Below are positions 48,302-58,311 of a stretch of DNA of 64,000 bases, in pieces. A model generated the notes under the pieces. That model was not told the DNA's origin and made no database searches. It saw nothing but the letters and a program-made list of their open reading frames with translations. This DNA is from Prorocentrum cordatum. Taxonomy: Eukaryota; Sar; Dinophyceae; Prorocentrales; Prorocentraceae. The position numbers and the translations under genes were made by a program. Numbering within the stretch: position 1 is the first letter of the stretch; each line of letters begins with the position of its first letter. Location: contig CAUYUJ010018627.1 in assembly GCA_963575745.1 (NCBI GenBank), forward strand, positions 146,052 to 210,051, read 5' to 3'.

Positions 48302-51149
48302 TCATACTGCAGCGAACCATGAATTATGCACGATGTTGCCGTGGAGACGCAACCGCTGAAAAATCCGCTTCTCCCATACCCGCCTGTGCGAGTTCTCAGC
48401 TACGCTGCGGATGACTTTGTTAAGTGTTTCGTCGTGCCACGTCGAATGATGCCGAGGATTTCCGAAAAAAATCATGTGTGCCGTGAGGTGTACAAAGAGA
48501 TGATGTTTTGGCGTGAACATGCCACCTGCTCTGTCGTATGCTTTCAAATGTTTGACGCACAACGTTAACAACTTCTGATGTGTATGAGGCGGGATCTTTC
48601 GACCTGGCGATGTCTTGAGCACGTTCATGTATTCCACCAAATGCTTGCACGCATTGAATATCTCCACACAACTATCGGCCTGGAAAAACTGCTTGCTGCT
48701 GATATGGGCGATGAATTTGAGCAAATACCCTGTCTCCGCTCCCTTGGTGTGTATTTCAGGAGCAAACGCACTGCCGATCATCCCTGGCGTCAGCCTGCCA
48801 ATCCTACTAGACAGAGGGATGTTCTCCGATTCATAAAACTCCTGCAACTCATGTCTAAGAGTGCGGCAAGCGTGTTCCACCATGACCTCGCCAGGGCCAG
48901 GGTGGTGCCAGGGATTCGCTGTGATCACCGCCCACAACGCGACCGCCACCGCTCTCGCAGCCACGCCCAGGTGCAGCGTGTGAAGGGTGTCTATGCAGAT
49001 AGACGTCTGGGGGTTTATCCCCAGCGACGCGTCGAATATTGGATTCCTCCGCGTCACTGGGTCCAGCAGCGCACCACCCGCATCCGTTCGGCGACGCCAG
49101 AACGTGACCCGGAACGGAAGCGCCTGGCGCGTCAGCAAGCCCACGTCAACCAGATCAGAGTTGGGGACGAGACGATCGCCAGCTCTGAGGAGCACCCCTC
49201 CCACGCGCACTTCCCTCTGGAGGACTCGGCCAAAGCGCCTGTCATAGCGCAGCCCTCCATCAGCGAACAATGCCTGCCACTTGTCCTGGGTATCCAAGAC
49301 AAGGTCGATCTCGCAGGCACCGCACGCATCCTGGTAATCCCACCCGCCCTCTGGGCGTAGGTGGCTTAAAGAGTTTCCTCTTCCTCCTTTCCCTGCGGGG
49401 AGGGGTTTACCCCTCCCCCTGCCCCCTCCCCTGGACCTGGACAGGGGTTTCCGCGAGCCGTCCGAGCGTCCAAAACGGCTTCGGCGAGGAAGCCAACATC
49501 ATTGGTTGTATTAGGGTTTTGGCCCCATGTTGGCCTCCTGGGGGGGACTGCAATTAGTACCCCCCCTCCCGTGATCGATCTCACCCAAGATGGCCCAAAG
49601 ATTGCCCCCCAAACTCCCAAGGGTGCCCCAAGAGGGCCCCAAGAGGTGGCCAGGAAGCCCCAAGATGCCCCCAGGATGCCCCCAAGAGGCTCCCAAAAGA
49701 CCCTCACGAGTCCCCCAGAGACCCACCAGAGGCACCCATAATGCTCCAAGAGGCCTCGGCGAGAATGCCAAATCATTGATTGTACGAAGGTTTTCGCAAC
49801 ATGTTGGCCTCTTGGGGGGGACACTGATTAAGAGATGACTCCACAAGCACCTGGGAGAGCCCAAGATGACTTCAAGACGGCTCCAGATATCCCCAAATGT
49901 CTCATACTGGCTTCCTCTGCGTGCTGCCCACTTCCCTGATCGAGGCGATGCCTCTGGGCACCGTGTCTGGATGGGCTGGTCGGGATTCGCGAAGCGTCAA
50001 CAATTCACTGGATCACCCCATGGAAGACCAACCAACGATATGTTGTTGTACTCATGCAAGGTGCATTGCACAGATGAGCACATGGGGCATGGATGGTACA
50101 CAGAATTCCACGATGCGAATCCGAGCGTGGTTACCCACTCAGCCCAGTCCCCTTTCAGTTGAATCACGCATGCCTTGTAGCCGAGATCAGCTGAAAGACT
50201 GCCCCAGACCTCAGAAGCCTCCCACTCTTTACCATTGTGTTTTACGGTCGGCCGAACCCCCTCCGCCATGGCTTTGATTGACCATCGGAGCATGGTGAAA
50301 ATATGAAATAAAGTATCCCACCCCTTGCATCCACAACCACGCAGCGACGATTTTCTCACCACACAAATGAGATGTCTCCTGCATGTGATAAGATTGTACA
50401 TCACGAAGCATATCAGGGACTCTTGATGGGCAGATGTTTTCTGTCTAGTGTATGACACACCGTCAACGTAAACCGCGAGAGGGACAGGCAACTTTTCATT
50501 GTTGCGCACAGCTTGCTGAACTAAAGGATGGTCCCGATACACAGGTTCCCATTCGTCATTATCGTACATGGCTTGGACCTTTTCGCTGATGCTGGGGTCA
50601 GCGGCTAGCTCATCGTGAAACGCCTCGTGAGGTAAGACGCAAGGCGTTGCACGTTGAACACGAGACAAACCTATCAGCAGGAGGGGGAGGAGGAGGAGGA
50701 GGGGGGCGGCATGCAAAGGGCGGAGGTGGAGGGAGATAAGGCGGGCACGATGAGAGCAATGGCGTGGAGCAAGGGGGCATGAGGGACGGCCAAGGAGGGG
50801 CAGGGGAAGCATGAGGCGAAGGAGGAGTACCTTTCCGAACGTTCTGTGGCGCCCAAAGGTTATACAACTCCAGGTTCTCGGGCCTTGTCGGGAGCAACGT
50901 GTCGAGGTGTTTTGCATAATTGCCGCTGGAGGACGTCGGACTGCATGCGAAATCACGTACACCACCCACGGCACCAGCCTTTGATGCGTAATGGGATATC
51001 ACACAAACATCTTTTGCGCTCAGGACACATCTGGCATAGAGCTCCAACAGGCATTGAATTAGATTCTCACCAGCTTCTGTTCTCTCATCTGAACCAGCGA
51101 AATCACCAGGGGGCGATGTGTGTGTCTGACGCCTCCTCTTCTTAGCCAT
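48302..51149 (-). CDS. Transposase-like protein, three exons (675 aa)
   Basis: Exon 1 (50831-51149) opens with ATG and a basic MAKKRRRQ stretch, then SAKDVCVISHYASKAGAV. Exon 2 (50009-50670) has VPLAVYVDGVSYTRQK, WDTLFHIFTMLRWSIKAMAE, ACVIQLKGDWAEWVTTLGFA and HPCPMCSS. Exon 3 (48302-49348) has DACGACEIDLVL, LPFRVTFWRRR, IDTLHTLHLGVAARAVAVAL and STWHDETLNKVIRSVAENSH. The Asp in YVDG, the GDW block, the CPMC knuckle and D-x-LHxLxLG are the pattern I associate with CACTA/Tnp2-like DDE transposases and their dinoflagellate relatives. Introns of 160 nt (50671-50830) and 660 nt (49349-50008) are GT-AG, and all phases fit (319, 662 and 1047 nt). An alternative second junction (50017/49350) also keeps frame. 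No terminal inverted repeats were found, so it may be a host-captured gene. The stop is at 48302-48304. Confidence 0.72.
49349..49795 (-). repeat. Dispersed repeat forming most of a transposase intron
   Basis: Read on the minus strand it begins AATCAATGATTTGGCATTCT then CGCCGAGGCCTC and ends ...CCACCTACGCCCAGAG. It contains many CTTGGGGC words and CCAGGTCCAGGGGAGGGGGC. A partner lies at 56668-57105 with the same ends. The 3' splice site of the 660-nt intron falls on its last bases (CGCCCAGAG|GGC). Inside, a block (GAGGCCAACATG...ATGATGTTGGC) recurs twice. Confidence 0.8.
49796..50008 (-). other. Remainder of transposase intron 2
   Basis: Unique sequence between the donor (GTGAAT at 50003-50008) and the repeat. 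It contains GTTGACGCTTCGCGAATC, identical over 18 bases to 57325-57342 in another minus-strand gene remnant. Confidence 0.6.
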
Positions 51150-51229
51150 GATGGCTACGGGCGGGAGCTGGGGTCGAACAGAAGTGCGCCGATGAGGGCA
51201 AACGGAACCTTGCCCCTCGCCAAGCGACG

Positions 51230-51680
51230 TCGGCCATGCCCCCCCGATCCAAGGACCCCCCCCCCTACGTTTGCCTCCATAGAGCTCGCTTTGCCGAGAC
51301 CCGCAGGGTGGTTGGATCGTTCGCAGCCCACCTATTCCCATCCACCGCACTCCCCTTTCCCGTACCGAGGCAGTGTCTTGCATTCCTTCCCCAGTCTTTA
51401 ATAGGCACCTTGGCCTCGGGCCCTGCCCCGTGGACACGTCAGGCCCCCGACAAGAGAACCCCGAGAAGACCCACAGAGCATCTTTAGAGAGCCACTAAAG
51501 AGGACCCCACATCCTTGGGGGCGCCCAACAACAAAACGGATTAGACGGAGCCCATTGGCGTGCGAGTGTTGTCGTGCGTGCGTGCGTTTGTTTGTTTCGT
51601 GTTGGTGGGAGGGGTTCCTCGGGTGCTATCTTGGGCCCCCAAAGTACCCCATACGTATAACACATTTGAAGCAACGGTTA
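51230..51680. other. Stretch without a supported gene
   Basis: Upstream region of the transposase-like gene. Mixed GC-rich sequence with short GT words near 51565-51600. No motif recognised as a promoter. Confidence 0.4.
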
Positions 51681-51748
51681 ATAGTATATATATATATATA
51701 TATCTATATCTATATATATATACATACATACATACATACATACACACC
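51681..51748. repeat. (TA)n / (ATAC)n microsatellite
   Basis: TATATATA then CTATATCTA and ATACATACATAC runs. Confidence 0.95.
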
Positions 51749-52900
51749 GACATACCGCAGGGGCTCAAACTTACATATCGTGGGCTAAGCGTGGAAAAAA
51801 CGCCGCCTTGCGACGGGCTCCACAGTGGAGGAGGGAGGTGGAGGAGGAGGGCGCTCTCGCGGGCAGAGCAGCGCCAATGGCCTTCGCAATGAAGATGTCC
51901 AGGCCGTAAGAGAGGCGGCGCAAGCGGGGGGGGCGACCGCTCGCTCTTAGCTTACCCTCTCCGTCCTCCTCATCCTTCTCCCCCCTGATTTTCTTCCCTC
52001 CTCCACCTAGTGCCAAGTCGTGTCGGTTCCCTCTACCTCCTCTTCCTCCTCCCTACCAGTCTCCTCCTCCTCCTCTTCGCTTTCCTTGTTCAAGTATATC
52101 ACGTCCCTCCTCCTCCTCCTCCTCCTCCTCCTCCTCTCCCCGATGCCCCTCGAATGTTCCCCATGCGTTCAAACCCTCATCCTCATTTTCGGACCGATGA
52201 TCGTCTCACGCGTGTCATGCCCGTCCCAAGTCAGTCGAAGTTGTCTTTTTGATTGAACTCCTGATCCTCAGTCTCCACGTGATTCCCCCTCCCGCCTCCT
52301 CCTCCTGCTCCTCCTCCTCTACCTCCTACTCCTCCTCCTGACGCGCATCGTTGGTTCCAGAATCCATCGGAGCCATTGAAATTGGAACCGCGCTGCGGGA
52401 TCTACCTCATCCTCCTCCTCCTCCTCCTCCTCCTCTTCCTCCTCCTCCTCATCTTCATCTCCCTCCTCCTCCTCCTTCTCCTCCACCTTCCTCCTCCTCC
52501 TCCTCATCGTCATCTTTGTCCTCGACCTTTCTACTTCTCACTCTGTATTCAATATCCGTCTTGAGTAGGCAGCCTCAGCCCCCTGGACACCTTCATCCTC
52601 GTCCCCTTCCTGCCAACCCCGTCCTTCATTACCCCATCCTGCCCCTTATCCCACCCCCACCCTCAGTCTAGTACCCTCCTACTGCCACATTTTTGCTCAA
52701 TGCGTAGTTTCCCTTAGATAATGAGGGTGATGTGCAGGTCACCCGCCTGCGAACTGGAGCATCTGAGGGCCAGGGGGGGCTCGAGACGGGTGGATCGCTT
52801 CAAAGAAGAACGGTTGAACCCTCTTACGCCTATTGTTGGGTGGTTTCGGTGATTTTTGGGCCCTCGAGCCGATGAAATTGCTCTGGGAGTCCCCGGGGCC
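51749..52900 (+). repeat. Pyrimidine-rich satellite stretch
   Basis: Repeated CTCCTC/TCCTCC arrays at 51965-52015, 52030-52140, 52285-52340 and 52405-52525, with short unique pieces between. Leu/Ser/Pro-rich and Glu/Arg-rich frames are artefacts. No gene is supported. Confidence 0.7.
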
Positions 52901-52913
52901 AGTGATTTCAGGA

Positions 52914-53060
52914 AAAAAAAAATCAGCGGAAATCAGCGGAAAATCAGCGGAAAATCAGCGGAAAACCAGCGGCACGAAACACTATAAAACACAGCTGAAA
53001 ATGAAAAAACAGCGAGAATCAGCGCAAACTCAGCGCAAAATCAGCGGCCCTTTTTCCGTC
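52914..53060 (+). repeat. AAAATCAGCGG minisatellite
   Basis: ATCAGCGGAA(A) units of 11-12 bp recur from 52920 to 52970 and, more diverged, to 53055. They are followed by AAACA(A/G)CCGGGG words at 53068-53165. Confidence 0.85.
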
Positions 53061-53525
53061 CTAGAAACAGCCGGGGTTCCTAAAAACAACCGGGGTTGGC
53101 CAAAATCCGGCCTGCAGAACGGGCATTTGTCAGAAAACAAGGTCCGACCCTGAAAAACAACCGGGGCCCGCCGCTGATTAGCCGTTGTCCGTTGAAAAAA
53201 ACCGAACCCCACCCAACATTGGACGTTCTACCCTGCTACGTTTGCCCCCAGGAGAGCCCTCGAGGCAAAGGCAGGGCTCGTCACAGGCGAATGCACAGGC
53301 GCACTGGTCGCCAACCCCTGCGGCGACTGCGTTCGACACTTAGTCGAACGCCCGAGAAAAGTAAGACGCGCAGATCACGCGTGCACGATATATAATGATG
53401 CGCGCTGCACAAGCTGGCTCTGACAGACCGCATGCACGAGAACTTACAGTGTAAGAGCCTCACCCAATTGCATATCAACTGTCACCCATTCCAGCCTGTA
53501 TCTGAATTGAACCTCAGTTAGCGTT

Positions 53526-55562
53526 TCAATACTCCTTCATCTTCTCATAATGCATCCTCGAGAGCTTGTCCGCCTGTTTCTGCGCCCTGTCGACGAGCTC
53601 GCCGAGGTCGCTGGTCAGGGTCGCCAACTGGACATCCATCTGGGCAGGGTCATCGTAGCTCGCCTGAATCTGCTCTACATTCTGGCCGATAAGCATGGTC
53701 GCGATGGGATTGGAGAACACATACTTGATCATGTCGTCGTTGGCTTTCGTCATCGGCTCCACCAGCACGCTGTCTTTCAGCCACGACCAGTCGGGAGAAT
53801 TTGCAATCTGGGCTGAGATGCAAGCGATCGAGGAGCTCGCCTGGCCATACGCCACCTTCAGCTGCTGCGCATCCTTGATCTTGGCCCTCAAGTCCTTAGA
53901 GGCTGAAGCGTTGGCCTTAGCCTTAGCTTTGCCCTTGCCCTTGCCCTTCGGCGTCGCAGGTGCTGGCTTCGGCGACAGAGCCTGGCCCCTCACAGACTTC
54001 CTCGACCTCTTGTTGGGCGGGTCCCTCGCCTCGTCGCCGACGGCGGCCTCCTCCTCCTGGGCCGCGCGCGCCGCGGCGGCTGCGGGCTCAGCTGCGGGCG
54101 CAGCTGGACTTGCGGGCGCAGCTGCGGGCGCAGCTGCGGGCGCAGCTGCGGGCGCAGCTGCGGGCGCAGCTGCGGGCTGAGCTGCGGGTGCATCTGCGGA
54201 TGGAGCTGCGGGCGCAGGTCCGTTGCCGCTGCGCGAGGCAGCGCTGACCGCCGCGCCGCCGCTTGCAGATGGCGGCGCTGCACCTGCAGCTGCACGAACT
54301 GGTTCGAACGTGGCACGCCCTTCGGGCTCAGCGAATTCTGCAAGAAGGCGGCCTCTGTTCTCCTCGCGCTGCGTAGTCTGCCAGCACTGCGTGAATATAT
54401 CATTGTACTTCTGCTTCACGTACAGGAACTCCATGGCTCTAGTCATGACGTTGAAGCGGTACCACTGGGTGCCCATCATGACGCACGCGTATGCGTAACG
54501 CCAGGCACGCTCAGCCGCCTCTTCGGTGTTTCCCTCCTCGACTTTGATCCTGTCCAAGGGGTGGTAGACGCCCATGTCTGCAGTCGCGACCTGATGGCGA
54601 TTGATCATCTCGCGGCTCTTCCTGTACATCTCGAACTTTGCCTTGCACCACTTCTGCCTGAAAGCCTGCTTCGCGCGGTTGCCCCTGCGCTCGAGCCACG
54701 CCTTCTTCAGCTCCTTATCCGAGGCCAGCTCCCTCTGGAAGCGCCAGCCCAGAGGGCTGCGAGCATTGATCTCGAAATTGGTCATCTCGGCCTCCTCCAG
54801 GTGGGGATCCCTGCCTGCATCGTCTTCGCCATCGAGCTCATGATTGTCGTAGCGGCCCCTCCCCATCTGCTGGCTCGACAAGCTGCGCAGGAATTCTTCC
54901 TGGCTCATGCCCTCTGGGACGCGGGGGAGGCCGTCGGGCGGGCCGTCGACGGGCGGGCCGTCGGGCGGGCCGTCGACGGGCGGGCCGTCGGGCGGGCCGT
55001 CGGGCGGGCCGTCGGGCGGGCCGTCGGGCGAGCCGTCTGGCGGGCCGTCGGGCGGGCCGTCGGGCGGGCCGTCGGGCGGGCCGTCGGGCTCCTCGGCTGC
55101 CTTGCCCGGCAGCGCCTCGACCCTCTGCCAGAATCCCCTGTCTGCTGCCACGACTTCGCTGTACTGCTGCTCCGACATGCCCTCGCGCGGAAACGTGGGC
55201 CTCGACAAGTGCGCGGGCGGCTGCGATGCGGGGGCTTCCGGGACGGGGGCTCTGGCAGCAGCGATGTCACGTGGATTGCCTGGCACTGTGAAGGTCTCCT
55301 CACGCTGGCTATCCTCAAGGAACGTACCTTCGGGCCCCTGCTTGTTGAGCTGCCCGCCGCCCTGCCCATCAGCTGGAGCTTCGGGGGAGTCATGGACCTC
55401 AATGGGCGCGGGCGGGGCGGCCTCTGAGGGTGTCTGGGGCGCACTCGCTGCCGAAGGCGTCACAGCTGGAGTTCCTCCTGCATTGGACCCCGATGCCGTC
55501 GCGGAGACAGGGGAGGCGGCGCCCGCCGTGACCTTGTCGAGGCTCTCGACCAGGACTGTCAC
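53526..55562 (-). CDS. Large Ala/Pro-rich protein with repeats, unknown function
   Basis: An open frame of 678 codons ends at 53526. It has no ATG at its upstream limit (the first codon is GTG); the first internal ATG is near 55176 (MSEQQYSEVVAADRGFWQRV), so upstream exons or an SL acceptor probably supply the start. Residues 1-130 are Pro/Ala/Ser-rich. Residues about 160-210 are a DGPP repeat (12-bp DNA unit). Residues about 240-430 are a well-ordered helical domain: GWRFQRELASDKELKKAWLE, QAFRQKWCKAKFEMYRKSRE, YACVMMGTQWYRFNVMTRAM. An AAPA repeat and an Ala-rich, KGKGKGKAKAKA basic tract follow, then a final helical stretch. The K-x-WLERRGNRAxQAFRxxW block is one I remember in dinoflagellate predicted proteins, possibly retroelement-associated. 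Function is unknown. Confidence 0.62.
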   Translation of the reverse strand: MTVLVESLDKVTAGAASPVSATASGSNAGGTPAVTPSAASAPQTPSEAAPPAPIEVHDSPEAPADGQGGGQLNKQGPEGTFLEDSQREETFTVPGNPRDIAAARAPVPEAPASQPPAHLSRPTFPREGMSEQQYSEVVAADRGFWQRVEALPGKAAEEPDGPPDGPPDGPPDGPPDGSPDGPPDGPPDGPPDGPPVDGPPDGPPVDGPPDGLPRVPEGMSQEEFLRSLSSQQMGRGRYDNHELDGEDDAGRDPHLEEAEMTNFEINARSPLGWRFQRELASDKELKKAWLERRGNRAKQAFRQKWCKAKFEMYRKSREMINRHQVATADMGVYHPLDRIKVEEGNTEEAAERAWRYAYACVMMGTQWYRFNVMTRAMEFLYVKQKYNDIFTQCWQTTQREENRGRLLAEFAEPEGRATFEPVRAAAGAAPPSASGGAAVSAASRSGNGPAPAAPSADAPAAQPAAAPAAAPAAAPAAAPAAAPASPAAPAAEPAAAAARAAQEEEAAVGDEARDPPNKRSRKSVRGQALSPKPAPATPKGKGKGKAKAKANASASKDLRAKIKDAQQLKVAYGQASSSIACISAQIANSPDWSWLKDSVLVEPMTKANDDMIKYVFSNPIATMLIGQNVEQIQASYDDPAQMDVQLATLTSDLGELVDRAQKQADKLSRMHYEKMKEY
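54095..54182 (-). repeat. In-frame GGCGCAGCTGC repeat (Ala-Pro)
   Basis: Twelve-base units (GCGGGCGCAGCT) repeat about six times inside the coding region and encode AAPA. Confidence 0.85.
54936..55090 (-). repeat. In-frame 12-bp GGCGGGCCGTCG repeat (DGPP)
   Basis: About a dozen 12-bp units, a few with an extra ACG triplet (VDGPP), encode a tandem Asp-Gly-Pro-Pro tract within the large minus-strand protein. Confidence 0.92.
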
Positions 55563-56110
55563 CAGGAAAGGTCGATCCTCGAAAGTGTGATGCGAGGTTC
55601 ACACAACAGGACGCCGCAGTGCGTCCAGCAAGAACTGAGAAAAAAACGGCGATGGTAATGTGAACTATGGTTGGATGCGTGATGCGTGCTGTCACATGTT
55701 GCATTATGTGCAATTGCATGCTTTGCCAGTTGTCTTTCAGCTCTGTGATTTCTGCTTATGCTGCGTGTTTTATATGCTGCCTGCTTCCTGCTTGTCTATG
55801 AGGTTGGCCGTGCGTAATTGCATGCGTTGCCAGTTGCTTCTGTTTTGCGCGGCATACGTGTCGACTCTTTCGAACAACTCTCTTTGCCCCCTCCTTCTCA
55901 CCCCCAATTATCCTACTCTGGGGGCGGGGCAGAGGAGGGGGGGGGACGAGGAGGAGGAGGAGGAGGGGGAGGAGGTGGATGAGGAGGAGGAGGAGGAGGA
56001 GGAGGAGGAGGAGGAGGAGGAGGAGGAGGAGGAGCAGCAGGATCATGAGCAGGAGCAGGACCAGCAGCAGAGGCAAGAGCAGAGGCAGAAACAAGAGCAG
56101 AAGCAGGCGC
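55563..56110. other. Upstream stretch with GGA/GAGCA microsatellite
   Basis: Mixed sequence with TGCATT-type short repeats (55690-55830), then GGA (55940-56035) and AGCAGGA/GAGCAG words to 56115. No gene is supported. Confidence 0.5.
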
Positions 56111-56119
56111 AGGAGCAAG

Positions 56120-57425
56120 CGCATGATGAGGCGAGCCTATCTCCCCTCAAGCGATCATGGCCCCGAGTTCTTCCCAACCGATTATTGCCTCGAGCTCCGC
56201 CAGCCCTTCGGCTGACATGGGGGGGTCGTGGGGGCGGCGGAGGCGGCTGGGGTGGCGGGTTCCTAAGGTACCGAACCCACTCAATCCACTGCCCGTTATT
56301 TTCATAGTATTCTGGCACAACGATTTGTTCTTGGGTAAACCACCCACGCGGGCCAAGCGACGGTTGGGGCGGAGGGTGCTCGGAACGGGCAGGTGGACAA
56401 GAAGAGATCAAGAGGGAGTTGATAAGGGCAGACGAGAAGGAGGAGGAAGATGATAAGGAGGGGGGGGGAAGACCTTCTTCTGAGATATCAGCAGGGTGGC
56501 GTAAGCTATTTGAATGCGCTCAAAAACCAGCCGAAAAGCTCCTGCCCACTGCCAGGTTTCTGACCCTGAAAAAGCCTTAGTGGGCAAGAGCGTGTTTCGC
56601 GTTGTTGGACCGAATCGCTGGATTTCCTTTGGGGTCGGTATCAGCATGCCTGCTTGAATCCCATCAGCCCTCTGGGCGTCGGTGGTTTGGAGCGTTTCCT
56701 AGTCCACCCCTCCTTCTTCCCCTTCGGGGAGGGGCTTACCCCTCCCCCCTACCCCCTCCCCTGGACCTGGACGGGGGGTCCGCGAGTGCGCCCAAAACGA
56801 CTTCGGCGAGGAAGCCACAATCATTGGTTGTATTATGGTTTGGCCCCCATTTTGGCCTCCTGGGGGGGGCTGTAATTAATGCCACCCCCCCTCCTGATCG
56901 ATCTCACCCAAGATGGCCCAACGACTGCCCCCAAGGCTCCCAAAGGTGCCCCGAGGGGGCCCCAAGGTGGCCATGAAGCTCCAAGAGGCCTTCAGGACGC
57001 CCCCACGAGGCTCCCAAGAGACCCCGAAGAGGCCCCAAGAGACCCCAGAAGCACCCAAGATAGATGCTCCAAGAGGCCTCGGCGAGAATGCCAAATCATT
57101 GATTCTATGACTCTGCTGTGAGGCAGGTGGACAAGCGCCGCAGTGCTGCTCTGTGAAACTCCACGTCTGACAGCACTGCAAAAGCAAAGCTTGCCATGCA
57201 TCAGCATTCGCCGCTGCGCCCTGCCACATGCTCGCTGAAACGTCATACCCGATTGAACTGAGGCAAGCACAAATCTCGTCACTCCACCGCTTCTGCGGTC
57301 TGCGAGGCATGCGCCCTTGGGCAGTGATTCGCGAAGCGTCAACCATATTTTTTCACGAGCTTGATGTCCCATTGGGCGCCACGGCACTTGCGGCAGCAGG
57401 TGGCAATCTCACGGAGGCAGAGTGA
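56120..57425 (-). pseudogene. Remnant of a multi-exon retroelement-like gene
   Basis: Four coding-like blocks lie in order on the minus strand: CLREIATCCRKCRGAQWDIK (57350-57425), VDASRITAQGRMPRRPQKRW followed by SDEICACLSSIGYD (57110-57343), MLIPTPKEIQRFGPTTRNTL then AFRLVFERIQIAYATLLISQ (56460-56660), and GWFTQEQIVVPEYYENNGQW (56250-56400). The R-P-x-KRW-x-D-x-I element is typical of LINE pol C-termini. Between the second and third blocks lies a copy of the dispersed repeat (56668-57105), again ending CGCCCAGAG|GGC at a plausible acceptor. A GTCTTCC donor after QKK and a microsatellite-rich intron precede the last block. Frames and stops between blocks are not all reconciled, so I call it a remnant. 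Confidence 0.45.
56668..57105 (-). repeat. Dispersed intron-resident repeat, second copy
   Basis: It shares both ends with 49349-49795 and most of the interior: AATGATTTGGCATTCTCGCC at the 5' end, CCAGGTCCAGGGGAGGGGGT and CGCCCAGAGGGC at the 3' end. Confidence 0.85.
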
Positions 57426-58300
57426 AACGTGTGATCTCTCTTTCTCGAAGAGTCGAGCCCCTCTCCCCGACCCCCCATTCGCTTTGGGGGGGGGCCGCGA
57501 GTTGTGTCGATCTGCGTATCGCCAGGTTCTTGGGGTCCTTTGGGGCGTTCCTCGGACCAACCTCCTCACCTACACCCTTTCGGTCTCAACCACACCCATC
57601 TTCTGGACCCTTCCCTCCTCCGCTCCTGCACCGCCACCTCCCCCAACTCCCCTCCCCCGTTCCTCTCCCTTGTCTGGCGGGGTTGGGGGTAGAGGCTCAG
57701 GCCCTTCGCGCCCATCATTGCGCCCCAGAGAACATAGAAGCAACGCTCCATGGTCCAATGCCCATGGTATCTCGCATGCCGCACGTGCTGTGGCATTTCG
57801 TCCAAGAGGGGGCAGGGTCTCGAGCAATCTTGACGACGCTGACGGTATAACGATTTTCTCAGATTCATCATTATCGTTATCCGTGTTTTCCTCCGCCGTC
57901 TGTTTGTCATCCTGTTTCCAACGATTATCCTTTTCCCTACCCTCCTCAGCTGTGTTTCGTCATGCTCGTGTGTCGTCATGCTCGTGTTTCGCTCGGCTGT
58001 GGTACGTTTGGCTTCAAGTGTTTGAGGTTCAATCGGCCCCCTGGAAACACACCTGGAGTGTGCTGGACAGCTTCGCTGTCTGCCCGAGCTCGGCTCGGCA
58101 AACTGAAAGAACTGAGCGCGAGAGGAAAACAACATAACACACTTGAGACGAGAGCACTAGCGACGCAGTGCGCACCATAATGAACGCAAATGTTCACAAC
58201 ACAGAAATAGAAAGGCTCAAGAGATCGGTGGGCTCGGCTCCCCCGCCAAGCCATCTGAAAATCCCTCTCGCACATAGACCAAACTCATCGTGGCGACATG
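57426..58300. other. Stretch without a supported gene
   Basis: C-rich and CCTCC words (57600-57670), then unremarkable sequence with a TCATGCTCGTGT duplication (57960-57985). This is the region downstream of the 514-aa gene and upstream of the remnant. Confidence 0.4.
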
Positions 58301-58311
58301 CCGTGCACGGT

